DNA of 64,000 nt from Corella eumyota (taxonomy: Eukaryota; Chordata; Ascidiacea; Phlebobranchia; Corellidae), in the NCBI GenBank assembly GCA_963082875.1, contig OY720103.1:5766001-5830000 (forward strand). Reading direction: 5' to 3'. The position numbers and the translations under genes are program-made. This document shows positions 11,911-25,000 of the stretch, piece after piece. Every line of letters starts with the position of its first letter. The first letter of the stretch is position 1. A model generated the notes under the pieces. That model did not search any database, had not been told where the DNA came from, and worked only from the letters and a program-made list of their open reading frames with translations.

Positions 11911-13949
11911 AATGGTTTTTACAATCTCATGTAAAATATATTCTACATATATCAGATTAACTAATTCATTTTAAACATCTGCGTAAATAAAGTTTGTTAG
12001 TTTAAAATAAATAAAAATTTTTAACATTTCAATCTAAATAAGACTACAACGCTTTTTCGCACTAGTATATTTGTGTAGAAAACCTACAAAGCACAACGTA
12101 ACGTGATGCTAATTTTGTTGTAAGCCTCTCACGATCTGACTTGTTATAGACTTAAGCTGTAAAACAACTACTCTCTACCTTGGCTTTTGCTATTTCGATA
12201 ATACAGAGAGCTGTAGTTTAATTATTAATGCCATGTCGGGCAATAGGCATATATTATTCAGAGCGAACCTTTTAACGGTGTTAATTGATCGGTAGAAATA
12301 AGATAAGCCGCTTTAAATAGGTTTATAAAGCAAAGTAAATACGGTATTCGGTTATGCGGTATCTTTTTAAAAGCAAACCTTTTTCTGTAAGCCAAGTTAC
12401 ACTAGGATTACAAAAAAGGTTAGTTTCATATATTCTTTCCTAAAAAATATATTCAAGTTTTTACTTTAAAATACAGTAGTAGACTGTTTTAATCAGTATA
12501 TACCGCCAATACTTCGATTCAAACCCAGCGGGTCGGCGTATGTTTTAATTATGTATTTTTCTCTCTTTATACGAGTTTCCCCTGAGAACTTTAATCTATT
12601 GAAACGTCAATTCCGTAGAAGTCTTCATTAAAATATAATTATTGAGAAAATCGACATTGCATGCTATTAAGTTGGCAGCGTGATGTAGTATTTAAAAACA
12701 CTTGGCTTAACTACGCGAGGTCATTTGTTTGATCTCCACTGCTCTCATGATAAATTGCCTTTGGGTCAGGCGCTATATAAACTACTGCTGAGCCACCACT
12801 AAATCGAAAAGTACCAGACAATTACTTACTATTATATCCCAAACAGACAAAGGCAACGTGGGTAGGAGTAACTAACTCTACGTTTCTGTTACGTTTATGC
12901 TACCAATATCTTATGTTTTTACTTATTCATAAAACCATGTTACTTTTTACTATTTTAATACAGTCGAAAAAAGCGTGAAGAACGAAACATAACACGAGAA
13001 ATATTGATAAAAGTAAAAATATGCAAAAAAGTTATACGAGTGTTTATACAATTCGCAACAAAATCTTGGCTACAAAAAGTATTAAAAAAGCTTGCTTTAT
13101 ATTTTCTAATAGGACAATAAAATAATGTATTTTAGTAATCATATTCTACGCATATTCGAAAAAAGATAAATAAAAACGATAACGACAGATTTATTAATAA
13201 GAATATATTAGGATGCGAAGAAAATGTAAAAAAATATTTTTAAATTAAACAAACCAATTTTAAATTGAGCAAAAATTAAAAAAGATGAATAGTTTTTACC
13301 GCTCTGACCACCAGGCTATTTTAATTTTTCCAAATTAGAAATTATATAATCAAATTGATTGGAAAAATAGTCAATTAAATATTAAAAATATAGAGTCAAC
13401 ACTGCTATAACAAGGAATCGGAAAACAATATTTGCACGATGTGATAATCTCGTTAAAACTAATTTAAAATTAGGCTGCAAAATAAGATACAGTTTTATTT
13501 TACAAGTGGCTACACTAAAACAAGAGTTATAACCAAAAAACAGTTTATTCACTCTAGCTAAATTTAGATATTTAGGGAGTTAAACAAGGGTTAATAAACA
13601 TAGAAGGGGGTAAAGGGGGGTTTGGTAATAAACTTAAATTATTGCAAACTATTTTTTTATCAGATATACAATGTTTTGGTTACAACTCCTGCTTTATTAT
13701 GGCGCGTGTTACAGCAACAAACCACATCGAATTTAAACATGCAACCTGAAAAAGTGCGACAATCTGGCTGTACGTGACGTAATATTACCTACTAGCAGAT
13801 TAGGGTAAACTCGACAGTTCAAAAATTCGCGAAATAACAAAACATGGCGACCCGTTAAAACATCCAATAACGGTTATTCGTTAAAGCAACTTTTGCATTG
13901 AAACACACGTTACAGCTGTCGACACAAATTTTTCTAGGGAAACACTTGA
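11911..13949. other. Intergenic: upstream of the Shisa-like gene, downstream of septin
   Basis: Should hold the promoter of the Shisa-like gene (from 11911 rightward) and the septin 3' UTR (ending near 13949). A more GC-rich, CpG-containing patch lies at about 13680-13870 and includes a CRE-like TGACGTAA at about 13778. One old SINE is at 12673-12899. No further exon is supported. Confidence 0.45.
12673..12899 (+). repeat. tRNA-derived SINE, family 1, diverged
   Basis: Old forward copy: the head reads ggcagcgtgatgtagtattt, box B is degraded, and the body ends near gagtaactaactctacg. Confidence 0.65.
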
Positions 13950-16900
13950 TCAAATTTTGCTCTCCGCTAACTGCTTCGTATCTTGCTTGTGATTGGCTGT
14001 GATATTATTAGCCACTTGCTTTTTTGGCGACGGTGCGTTGGTCGTAGCCTTTATCACTTGGGTTTGATGGTTCTTAGTGTTATTGTTTGGCGTGCCTCCG
14101 GTCGGCGAACTAGGCGACGAACTTACGGCATCTAGCGGCAGGGTTTTCAAGGTTTCCAACCGCTTGTGGCGGTAGAGTTCGTAGTGGACTTCGGCTGTGA
14201 CCTCTTTTAAATCTTGAAGATGGGTTCTGGAAATTGGACATTAAAACAATTAAAAACTGAGTTTACATGTAAGGACATAATAATAAAAACAGTAAATTTA
14301 CATATACACTATTTAAATACACAATCCCTGTGATTTAAAATTTCACTATCAACGTTTTGATATATTTTTAGGGTAATAGTTTTCTCTAAAGGGTGTGCTC
14401 TTTAAACGGGGTTGAGCTATCTCTAAACAACCGGCTCAAGAAAAAACAGTGCCGCATTAGTGCGGCTTAAACCCTAAACCTTTTGGCTCATAGTCCGATA
14501 CCATACATACGTACATAATGGAGCTAGATGGACGATATATAATACGTAAGCCAGTGTCCAACTTATAGGTCCACAAAATACATAAAACTGCCGTTTGTGG
14601 TGTGCAAAAAGTATTGTGGGCAAATATAAGTTAACAGTTGTGACCATATTACGACAACTAAAATTTCAACCGTATAGATGGCTATCGACTATTAATATAA
14701 TGTGCATTGTGTAAGATGACGTCTTGGTCTATAATTTAATCATTCAATCACTGTCAGAAACCCATAAAATTAAGAGACCGCGCTCTAGACAGCGAAACGT
14801 TAATTACGTGTTTGAAATATTTTAATACGCAATAACATATGTAATATATAATTAACTTATAGCTTACAGTTTGAAACAGTAAAGTAATATGTCTGTAAAT
14901 CGAAGCATTTTTATAAAAATTGTAATGGTAAGATGTTATATATTTAATACACATATTAAACAATTATAAATGAGAATTTAATCAAATTCCTTATATAACC
15001 CTTATTTAGAATCAATTGTAGTACGTCATTTAAATACTGATAATGCGTATTCGAAATTATCTTACGTAAGAAGATGGGGTAATGGAATTTTTTTAATATT
15101 AATCAAATGATAATGACAACTATTATCGTCATTTAAACGATTTCCTTATAATAAAGGTTTGCCGTATTTCTTATGTGTACGCTAATAACTAAAAACGACA
15201 ATTTAGCAATTTTCATTCTATTAAAAAACACGCGAAAAGCAATTTTTGTTCTAAACAACTCGGTAGGCACTTTTTTGTATTGACCTAGTCATGACACAAT
15301 TTAAATATTAAAAAAAACGACAACTAAGCTGTGGTGAGCTTTGAACCTGAAGCGTTTCGGACCGTATTTTGATGCCAGAAACAGTAAGCTTTAAGGATAA
15401 CTAATCAATAGCCCGTTCTACAGTTGGCAATTTAATTGTCGTAATATGGTCGCAACTCGCAACTGATATTTGCCTGCGCACCACAAACGGTAGTTTTATT
15501 TATTTTGCAGGCCTATAAATTGAACATTAATATCTATATATCGTCCACTAATCTCCATTATTTCTAGATTACATATAGATATAGTTGTCAGGCCTTTCTG
15601 CAAGCTGTTAATGAACTCTTACCTAATAATCATGTCACGAAGGTGTATAAATTCGCAATGGGCTTCGTTTTCTACTTCAACCACTCCCCAAAGAGTTTTA
15701 CGACCGAGTAAGTTTTTCCCGTTCACTTGATGGTGAACTGTCGATCCTACCACGGCAAACGGCAAGCGGCTCTAAAACGAAAAATGCAAAATTGAAAAAA
15801 TATGACGTCACTATTTAAAAAATAATATTAAGACCAATAACAGCTAATTATCCAAGTTTATATAGCACATTAGTGTAAGGAATATAGCCAGAACAAATTG
15901 GTATTCGCCAATATTACTAAAACCCACTTGACCAAAAATTTCGAAAACAACATTTTTTCGAAAATTGAAGGCCATTTTCCAAGAAAGGGGTAAGGATAAG
16001 AAGGGGTTAATGAAAAATGTGTTATTGTCAGTAAAAGGAAATTTTCGGAAATATAGTACCGGCAGGTGGTGTAGTGATAAGAACACTTGCTCACCACACA
16101 TAAGGTCATGAGGTCAATCCCCACTGATCTCATGCTGTAGCGCCCTTGAGTAAGGCGCTATAAACGAGCCAGAACTTAATTAGCAGCATATAGTTATCGG
16201 GCAATTATAATCTATATATTATCCCAAACTGCCACAGGCAACTCGAGACTTTCCCACATCGAGGATAAAGATATATACAATAAAGAAAAAAAAATAGTTT
16301 TGCTTAAATGTCTATTCGGTAAAACAGTCTTCAATAATATGACAGTAATTTGATAAATACAGAGCCTTAAATACATGTTATCTATTATAATACTTATATA
16401 TTTTAACCCCCTGTTTTTAAAAAGCGGTATATATTTATTTGTATCGGTTTCAAACCAAATTTTAATTAATAAAAACAAATTAATTTTGAACCTGTATTTT
16501 GTTTAAGGTAATATAACGAATATAATATAGATTACTACAATACATTCTTTTCAAATGTACGGACTTTATATATTATCCACGTCAAATTATATACTAGTAA
16601 TAGCATATTAGGTGAACAGGGTGTTATTACGTTTACGTAAGTGTAAAAATTTTAAAAGCATTTGGTGTTATACAATACCCATTCATTGAGAAAAAGATAA
16701 TAAAATTTTGACATTTTTTTTTCTGTAAACCCTCTTTAAATTTTATTTTTTTGCTCAAAATTTTCTAAATTAAAAACCCTATTTTTTTCGCTTTCAAGAA
16801 ACCTTTTTAATATGGAAAAGTCCATATACTAAGTTTCCAATACATATTTTCCATTTTTTTTAACGCCAGTCGCCCAATAAGCTTTAAACCACGCAAATGT

Positions 16901-19900
16901 AAATACTGTTACAGCACAGAAGCTTTTGTAAAAGTGCGAAGTCCAATGCTAACCACGCTACTAGTTATGATATACCATAACACTATGTACATAAACTTGG
17001 TGTTTTTATATTACCTTAAGATGAAAGGTTTTATAAATTTGTTTTTAAAGGGTGTGCTGTTGTGTCGTGTTTAAGCCATTCGTAAACGACGGGCTCAAAG
17101 GTGAATAGTGTGGTGTTGGTGTGGCTCGAACCCAAAACCTTTCGGCTCGTAATTTGATTACTTTTTTAGTGTTTTTTACGTTTTTTTTGTTAAAATTTTT
17201 ACTGTTACTAATTAAACTTCATTGAATTTATTTAATTGTTTTGACCTGTAAGATTAGATTTCGTTTGATTTCTTCCTCGTCGTTATCCGAGTTATCAACG
17301 TCAGGATAAACTCGAATGTTGTTCTTAATCAAATCAGCTTGAATCTAAAAATTTTAAAAATTACAAATTAAAAATTTATTACAGTTCTTGAACATAAAAT
17401 AATAATTTTAAAAAAATATAAAAAAGAAAAATCGTTTTCTACGAGCACGTTTATCGTATCGTGCTATACAAATGCGATAATCGTACGTGCTTGCAAAATT
17501 GCTCGTTGCTATGACAACTACTTTACTTCTAATACTTAATTTACCACTTTTTGAGGGGTGTTTTAACTTACTCTTTGTTTAAATGCTTTTCGTTCGTCAA
17601 GGGTTAACGAGTCAGATTTTGCAATCACAGGAATCACATTTACTATCTCCGTCAACCTCTTTATCGCTTCGATATCAACTGGTCTCAAACTTTGAAAAAA
17701 AAATAAAAAAATGTTAAAATAATTTTTTTAAATTAAATGTTGGATAAAAAAAAATGTGAGTTCTTTAAATAAAACTAATAGCCAGCCCTACGATTGAGAT
17801 TTTAATTAATGTAATATAATTGCAATTTTCAACTGATGTATGTCTACAATAATTTACCCGCGCACCAAAAAACAGCAGTTTTATTTATTTTGCAGGGCTA
17901 TTAATTAAACATACGTTTATATATCATTTACTTAAATGATTAGTTCCGAAATTTAGAAATTTTTAATTTAGTTCCGTAATTTAGGGACTTTTAATTTAAA
18001 AAAATGCTTTCTTTATTTTGTTTTAAATTTTTTTCGTTAACAACAACATGTTATTATAAAGTAATATTAAATTGTTTTTCTATGTTTGATAGCAATAAAT
18101 TTGCGATTTAAATTTTGTTTGGTTTATATATCATAGTTCAAATACAATCGAACAACTTTTTAAATTTTTGTACAAATTTTCTTAAAAAGACGAGTTGTGG
18201 AATGAAATTGATTTTGGCAGACACCACCACATTTCCGGCAATTGTAATTAAAAATAGAAGGGCCACGTGACCAGTTGATTTTTTTCGAAAAAAAACGACA
18301 AAGTAATAAAAAACAAATCAAATTTTAAATTTCAAAATTAGTATAAAATTCTTAAATCTTACGAATGACCAGATGGAGGAATAAAATAAATACAGCAATG
18401 CACTCGGGTGTCTGGAATTCTCTTTCTTCTTTTGATCGAGATTTCTTCGTTAAGATATTTCTCGTATTGGTCATTAATGTGTTGCATAATAGGCTGCCAG
18501 CTGAAATTTTAAACAAATGTTATAGTTTTAAACCCAGGCAGTGTTACTTTTTTTAAAAACCTCCTAACACGCTGTAGCGACTAATATTTTTTTGTATATA
18601 TATTTATCCTCGATGTGGGAAGGTCGAATGTGCGACCTAAATATAGAGTAATACAGTTACTCCGACCCAGTCTTGAATTGCCTTTAGAGCAGTTTGGGAT
18701 GTTATATAGATTATAATTGCCCGGTAATTAAGCTGCTAATTAAGTACTGGCTCAGCAGGAATTAACACCGTTTATAGCGCCTTACTCGAGTGCGCTACAG
18801 CATGAGAGCAGTGGGGATTAAACCCACACCCTCATGTTTAGTGTAGCAAGTGTTCTTACCACTACACTACGCTGCCGGTTTGTGTCCATCATAATTACCA
18901 ACCACGGACGGCAGTTTTTCTTTAAAGGCCTTTAAATTAAACATACATTTTCCACTAAAGTTTCGTTATATATAGACTGAGGTATTAATAATATTGTTCA
19001 ATATAAATAGCAAATAAGCGCAAAGTTTGGCATTTTTTTTAGTTAAACTTTGCTATTTCAACATCAGTGACGTCACACCTTTGATTCAGCAATATTTATA
19101 ATTACAAATTGTTAAAAAAGTTACGCTATAAACTATGGCTGTTCGTAGTTTCAAGGGCTTGTTTTTAAAGTGCTTTTAAGCGATGTATATACCTTTAAAA
19201 TATATGTTAATTGTCTATTTTGTTAAATATAAAAGTTTTAACCTAGAAAATCAACAAAAAAGTTTAACTTTTACCAGTTGCTGTTGTCCACGTGATCTCC
19301 GAAGCCTGGCGTATCAGTAACTGTGAGTTGCAGCCTTATTCCTTTTTCCTCAATCACTAACGTAAAAAATAACAATTTTTTGTTTTTATTTTTTTTTCAA
19401 TTTTTTGTTTTTTTATTATCCTTAATGTGAAAAAATGAATATAAAGCCTTTATACATTGGATAACATCAGTTACTCCAACCCAGACTTTGGTAGTTTGGA
19501 ATATATATTTTTTTTTTTTTGTATATCTTTACCCTCGATGTGGGAAAGTCGAATGCGCGACTTAAACATAGAGTAACATAAGTTACTCCGACCCAGTCTC
19601 GAGTTGCCTGTGGCAGTTTGATATATTATAAAGACTATAATTGCCCGGTAATTATGCTGCTGATTAAGTGCTGGCTCAGCAGGAGTTCATACCGTTTATA
19701 GCGCCTTACTCAAGGGCGCTACAGCATGAAATCAGTGGGGATTGAACCCAGGACCTCATGTGTTGTGTAGCAAGAGTTCTTACCACTACACCACGCTGCC
19801 GGTCCACTACACCACGCTGCCGGTGAATATTATAGAATATACGTGTCCGATAACTAAACTGCTGATTGATTTTTGTCTTAGCAGGATTTTAAACAGTTTA

Positions 19901-22055
19901 TCGCGGATTATTTAAGGAAGCTACATCATGAAAACAGTGGGGTTCAAACCAAAGATCTTATGTAGAGTAGCCAAGTGCTCTAACCACTACACCACGCTAC
20001 AGGTCTCATAAAATTCCGTGCGAAAAAAAAATATTAACTAAATTTTACCATGACTGATCGATTTGATTTCTATGGTTTTCGGCGTTGAGTATTCTTCGGG
20101 CTGGCATGACCTCCTGCTAACCTTCGATTTGAACAATGTATTCACTAACGTTGACTTTCCAAGCCCCGCGCTACCTGTTAAAACAGTTTTGTTATTACTC
20201 AAGTGTTTCGGATAGTCGTAATATAATTTTAAAATATTTTTAGAGTGTTATAACAGCCTTAAATTTTGTGACTGATTCCCATTTTTTGTATAATCACATC
20301 CTTGATGTAAGGTCGGCGACTTTAAGACCATAACATAAAGAAACATTTGTTACCCTAGTCTCGAGTTGCTTTTGGTATGTTTAAATATTATTCGGAACTT
20401 TTTTTTTAAATATAACCTATCAAGTAAATTTGTGCTCACCAGAAGTGTGTACTGTTTATAGCATACCTTTAGGAGCGCTATGAAAAGGAAGCCTTGGTAA
20501 TTAAACCAATGACCTTATGCACATATATTTCTTATAAACATATATGCAACAAATATACAACAAGTAGGCATTTCATAAAAGCGGCAAATTATTAATCTAT
20601 ACACAACGTCTTATTTAAATGGGCTCTCTAATGTTAATGATTTGTTAATTATATATAAGCAAAATGCATTATTTAAAATAATTATAGACTATAGTTTTTT
20701 TGTTAATTATATATAAGCAAAATGCATTATTTAAAATAATTATAGACTATAGTTCGTAAAGGCTTTTAAAATTCCACCAGGGCACATATGTTACTATTAA
20801 AATTAAATTACGTTCTTTATTTATTTTAATTAAACTAACGCATTTTAAACCTGTAAGACATAAGGTTTTGTAAAATATATATATTTATATATTACACAAT
20901 TTAGTCGGTTGCCTGTCTCATGGGCTGCATTATAATTGTTGTAATATTGTCGCAACTAATATATGCCCGTGATTATTTTCCTGCGCACCACAAACGGCAG
21001 TTTTTTTTAATTATAAAGCGCTTTAAATCAGATAAGCTATGCAAATATACAATATCGTCCACAAAGTTACATTATAGTACAGTAATAAGTTATATACTAA
21101 TGTTACGTAGGCTCAAGGCCCGTTTGGTTTCCCTTAACGTTGTAATACGTTGCCGCAAATCGCTTAAATAAACATCATTTAAAACGTGTGGCCTTCTTAA
21201 AACGGGCAGAGAAAAATCGTTTGTAGGTTTCGGTATATTTTGTTTGCTCAAACAAAACACTTTAAAACTATTTAGCGTGGTATTTTAACGCCATTTCCTT
21301 TAGCAGGATAACGCACTGACACTCTTTTTCTAAATGTTTTTTTAAAACGGTATATTTTTGCATTTAAAAAATAATCTGAAAAATAACTTGAAAAGTCGAT
21401 CACTTTATTAAAAAGAGCTAGGGTTAAAAAAAACGCTACTCATTTAAAATCAAAAATCGCATATACAATAAAAAAACAATATTAAAACAAACCTTAATTT
21501 GATATTTAAAATATATCCCAGAATAACAATATACCGTTATTCACATTAAATACACCGGGTCCAATACCACGAAAAATGCAACCTACAAATTTAATGTAGT
21601 ATACCTATTACATTACGCCGAAAATAACCGCAATTTTGGTTAGGTTTAAAATGTCAACGACTTTCAGGTAAGCTGTTTTATAACAAATAAACTTTTTGTA
21701 CGCGTTGGTTTATCATAACAATGGTTGCTAATTGTAAAAAATGAATACATCAATAAAAGGCATTTCTATATACATTTTAATAGTTTAATGTTTTTTTTAT
21801 AGATTTTTAGATGACATTACATAAATAGATATTAAAATATCAACGCCCCCCCTCCCCCGCAAAAAAAATTAAAAAACATCAAAGCAAAATCTACATTTAT
21901 TAGTTTCAAATATTTTCAAATTTTAGGTGTTTAGTTTAATTTAACTTACCCACTACCATGACGTTGAACTCAAAACCTTGTCGTAAGGCCTTTATTCTTA
22001 TTTGTTCAGTTAGTGTGTCGATACCTACATATCCTTCTAACTGTGTCTTAGTCAT
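13950..22055 (-). CDS. Septin, SEPT3/9/12 group
   Basis: Eight exons: 21950-22055, 20049-20174, 19275-19356, 18363-18500, 17572-17689, 17246-17344, 15623-15771, 13950-14226; 364 residues plus stop, every junction in phase. It is a filament-forming cytoskeletal GTPase. Near the N-terminus are [13 protein letters not shown] and [10 protein letters not shown]. The G1 loop is GSAGLGKST (residues 36-44), G3 is DTPG (92-95) and G4 is AKSD (174-177, usually AKAD). Further septin landmarks are [23 protein letters not shown] and PFAVVGS. The tail after about residue 295 is rich in Ser, Thr, Asn and Pro and shows no coiled coil, which fits the SEPT3 group and not the SEPT2, 6 or 7 groups. The protein lacks the long N-terminal extension of large SEPT9 isoforms; such an exon could lie in the unexplained stretch to the right. 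A pyrimidine-rich acceptor at 22096 may be a 5' UTR or trans-splice acceptor. Confidence 0.93.
14388..14502 (-). repeat. tRNA-derived SINE, family 2
   Basis: Reverse copy in the last septin intron. Read head first, the family starts gtgtggcgaaccggtcatgg, carries a box B-like GGTTCGAGCC, and then has cacactattcgccctcgagc and a tail with acacgtcataacagcac before poly-A. Here the body is degraded. Confidence 0.65.
14548..14720 (-). repeat. Short dispersed element, family 3
   Basis: Reverse copy of a roughly 150-190 bp element marked by ttaattgtcgtaatatggt, tgcgcaccacaaacggcag and ataaattgaacat segments in forward orientation. Coding potential is absent; MITE-like by size. Its ends are not well defined. 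Confidence 0.6.
15418..15560 (+). repeat. Short dispersed element, family 3
   Basis: Forward copy in septin intron 7, with the landmarks gtcgtaatatggtcgcaac and gcaccacaaacggtag. Confidence 0.65.
16058..16296 (+). repeat. tRNA-derived SINE, family 1, internally deleted
   Basis: Forward copy with intact head and tail in septin intron 6. The segment before the cttt-cccacatcgagg tail is shortened. Confidence 0.8.
17016..17157 (-). repeat. tRNA-derived SINE, family 2
   Basis: Reverse copy in septin intron 6. The box B-like ggctcgaacccaaaacc and the cgacgggctcaaaggtg body are clear. Confidence 0.7.
17779..17935 (+). repeat. Short dispersed element, family 3
   Basis: Forward copy in septin intron 4, with attgcaattttcaactgatg and cgcgcaccaaaaaacagcag landmarks. 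Confidence 0.6.
18587..18879 (-). repeat. tRNA-derived SINE, family 1
   Basis: Nearly full-length reverse copy in septin intron 3, ending gctgccggt at its tRNA-like head. A family 3 fragment abuts that head. Confidence 0.85.
18880..18965 (+). repeat. Short dispersed element, family 3, fragment
   Basis: Fragment starting directly at the head of the adjoining SINE, with ccaaccacggacggcag and aaattaaacata landmarks. Confidence 0.5.
19402..20004 (-). repeat. Old family 1 SINE split by a younger copy
   Basis: The two halves of an old reverse copy (about 19402-19504 and 19825-20004) match consecutive parts of the family consensus. They are separated by a younger, better-preserved copy. A gaatat motif repeated at both junctions may be the target-site duplication. 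Confidence 0.75.
19508..19824 (-). repeat. Young tRNA-derived SINE, family 1, nested
   Basis: Well-preserved reverse copy inserted in an older copy of the same family in septin intron 2. The last 21 bases of its head (ccactacac...gccggt) are repeated once more at 19804-19824. Confidence 0.85.
20281..20525 (-). repeat. tRNA-derived SINE, family 1, old
   Basis: Strongly diverged reverse copy in septin intron 1. Recognisable pieces are the ccttgatgtaaggtcg tail, the gtctcgagttgc body and the ttaaaccaatgacctta head. Confidence 0.6.
20641..20756. repeat. 58-bp perfect tandem duplication
   Basis: Two copies of a 58-base AT-rich unit (tgttaattatatataagc start) at 20641-20698 and 20699-20756, essentially identical. 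It is therefore recent. It lies in septin intron 1. Confidence 0.9.
20905..21075 (+). repeat. Short dispersed element, family 3
   Basis: Forward copy in septin intron 1, with ttgttgtaatattgtcgcaac and gcgcaccacaaacggcag landmarks. Confidence 0.65.
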
Positions 22056-25000
22056 ATTTAAACGATTTTGCTTGCCTTATAATACCGAAATTAGCCTGAT
22101 AAAAGAGAAACAGTAGTATTCAGATATATATTTTATAACTTTACTAGCCGTAGAAAAATTTGATTCCACTATAAAACCTTAATGATACAGTTGGCATTAT
22201 AATTTATAAAAAACACTTTACTTAAAATAAAACTATGCAAAAACGCGTTGCCTATATGGGTGCGCCAGTGTTAACCTATATTAAATAACCTACTGGTCAT
22301 ACATCGGTCCAGAATTAGTACAGTAGGCTATTGTGCTAAAGTAAACAAATTTATGATGGTCAGTTTGTCAGTAGCCCTCGGTAAGTAAATACACAACTCG
22401 CCTTTTTAGACTGGGAGGCACTTTATTTCGATTCGCTTAACCATAATATTATTACAGTAACATAGAAGTATTTCCGCTCTGACATTTATAAATTTAATAA
22501 TTCCATTCTTCAAGGCTAGGTAGTTAAAAGCGGTCGTTTTCGAGACATTTTTAAAAGGGTGTTTGGAAAGGGTTTACTTTATTTATTTACAAACCTCTAA
22601 AGGCTCGTTTCACATATCAGTCATAACTTTTGTTTGTTTACGTAACTCCTGCGTAACTGACTTCACCCTCAAAATGCAATATTCCAACGTTGCCTTTTAA
22701 AACAACACTATTTAAAAACAAATTTAGGGCCTTTTCTTCACGAATATGTCAATACAATTTCTAACTTGTTCTACACATCATTTTCTGTCTGACTACGCTG
22801 CAAACCCTTCCACATACCAGTTTAGCAGGAAATAAATGCTTCCTGCTGTTTCAATACTCATGTCATAACACTTGTATTGAAAATAAGAGAGAGAAAATTT
22901 CACATTACACATCACCACACGAATAAGTATATCCGGCACTTTAAGTAACTTGAGACTGGATTATGTCATGCCGATACAACCTTTTCACAAGTAGTTACCG
23001 GTAGAAATCCAAACTACCCTAAGTTTTAAATTATCTATTTTGTTAGGTTAAAAGTAATGGTACTACGTTTTTACAGCGCCTACCAACTCGGAAGAATTGA
23101 AATAGTCATTTGTCAAAGTACTTATACCCACTTAACATATCTTTCTTTAAACCTGTTACGAAAACTTACATAAACTACCTCATTTTTATTTATACATGTG
23201 TCAACCTAGTTTTGAATATGTCAAATAAATATCCCTTGACTTTCAAAAAAGTGATTTACAAGTTGAAAACAAATGACTGATCCCTTGCACCTGTTGAAAA
23301 AGTCCATAAAATACGTATAACTAACATAGGTTGCTTTGTAATATAATGCGGGACGCGTATAATAATCATTCAAAAAATTGTATTTTACCTTAGGCGATTT
23401 GCTTCTCGAATTCTGTCATCAACCATTTACTACAAATTGCCGAAATCTATACAAATTGGACGACCGTAGTAATTGTCTTCGCTTTGTTTTATTGAAAAAG
23501 CACTTTGCTGGCAGCGCAAGACCGTGTACTATTATTAGAACTGCACTTGTATTAAACTAAAAACACTTTATTTCAAATGCCAAGTACATATCAATTTATA
23601 TGTACGACAACAGGCTCTGGTAAGTACCCTTGAAACACCTTTCTCTTTAAGTAACTAAATAATTAGAAACAAGGGATCTAATAACTATATAAGTAAGGTA
23701 ATGTAAGACTTGCTTGTAATTTAAAGTCCTTACTGATTTTTGTTTTTTAACAATTTTTTAAAATATATATTTATAGACTCTTACCCTTACTTTATATTAC
23801 TATAAAAACCGTAAACTAAAAGTGACCCAACTAAACTAAATATCTGAAGAACCTTAGATGTCTTCTAAGTTAATGTGTTATGTTTAAATGAAACTACCTT
23901 CTTACGCCCACCCACAAATATAACGACCCAGCCACACTTTTAGTTCGGTAAATAGATAGGTAATTTTCAGATTATCCCTAATTTTCTAATTTCGGAAACT
24001 TTAGGCAGAACAGAAAAATATTTAAACAACTGGCATACCATAACTAAATACGTCTCATAATTTAACAGTATCAGTCTAGCAGTTACAAACAATATGCCAG
24101 GACAAAGGATTATGTTTAAATCCCAATGGACAAACAACGCATAGTTCAAATTCAGAAAAATGTTCGTCTAGCCGTCCGTATACGGTTTCAAATTACAGCT
24201 TTATAAATTATGCATTACTTCACATTTCTCGTTCCAAAACACACTATTTGTGGAATACAGTAAGCCTGCCGCTAAGAATCAACAATACCATGGTAATACT
24301 GTGTTTCTCTAAAACGATTGTATTGCTATGCATCATACTATCGAATTTTCTTTGTAATATTACTGGTAGAGCAGTAAATTTGATTTAGATAAGCAGCACA
24401 AACCTAAGGGTGTTCAATCTTACACTGCGCCCTGCATTTATTTACACAGCCTGTTCTTAGTAGGTTACTTATGTGCATTAACAAACAGCGCTAATCGGTG
24501 ATTGACATAATAGTCGTGATCACAACACAGCAATCTCTTTTTATATTGCAACTCAGCTAAAACTTGCCAAAACACATAGCTTTCGAAATGTGAAATTAAT
24601 TAAAAAGGGGAAGGGAATTACGTGCATGTAGTGCGACTTCCTTTTACCAGGAATTTGTGATGCCACCTTTCGTTTTCTAGCACTGTCGGGACTAGCAACT
24701 GCCAGTCGGCTAAGCCTTGTTTACTATAGGCAACCGCGGTTGTCTTAATCTATTTCATAAAAAGGGCGTTGTGGTTTTTGATAGGAAAACAACAGATTAA
24801 AAACCACTTAATTAATCTAACTTTCAGTTACTGCAATTGCATAATCATTAGGATTTTGTAGGGCTAAAAAGTATTTGGTAGACGCATTTGCAACTAATTA
24901 ATTATCATTCCGTGCGTCTTTTTTTGCAAAAGTCAAATAAAATATTCTAGATATTTTTTTGCAGATTGCACATTTAAAATTATCATACCAACATGGTTTA

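Noticed and set aside
15905-16050. Coding exon or named transposon
   Set aside because: Shares short phrases with 54040-54175, and weakly with 55910-56050 and 62200-62370, but has no clear ends and no reading frame; left as a probable old dispersed repeat.
24560-24780. Possible exon in a more GC-rich patch
   Set aside because: Frames are short on both strands and no splice-bounded segment gives a recognisable protein.
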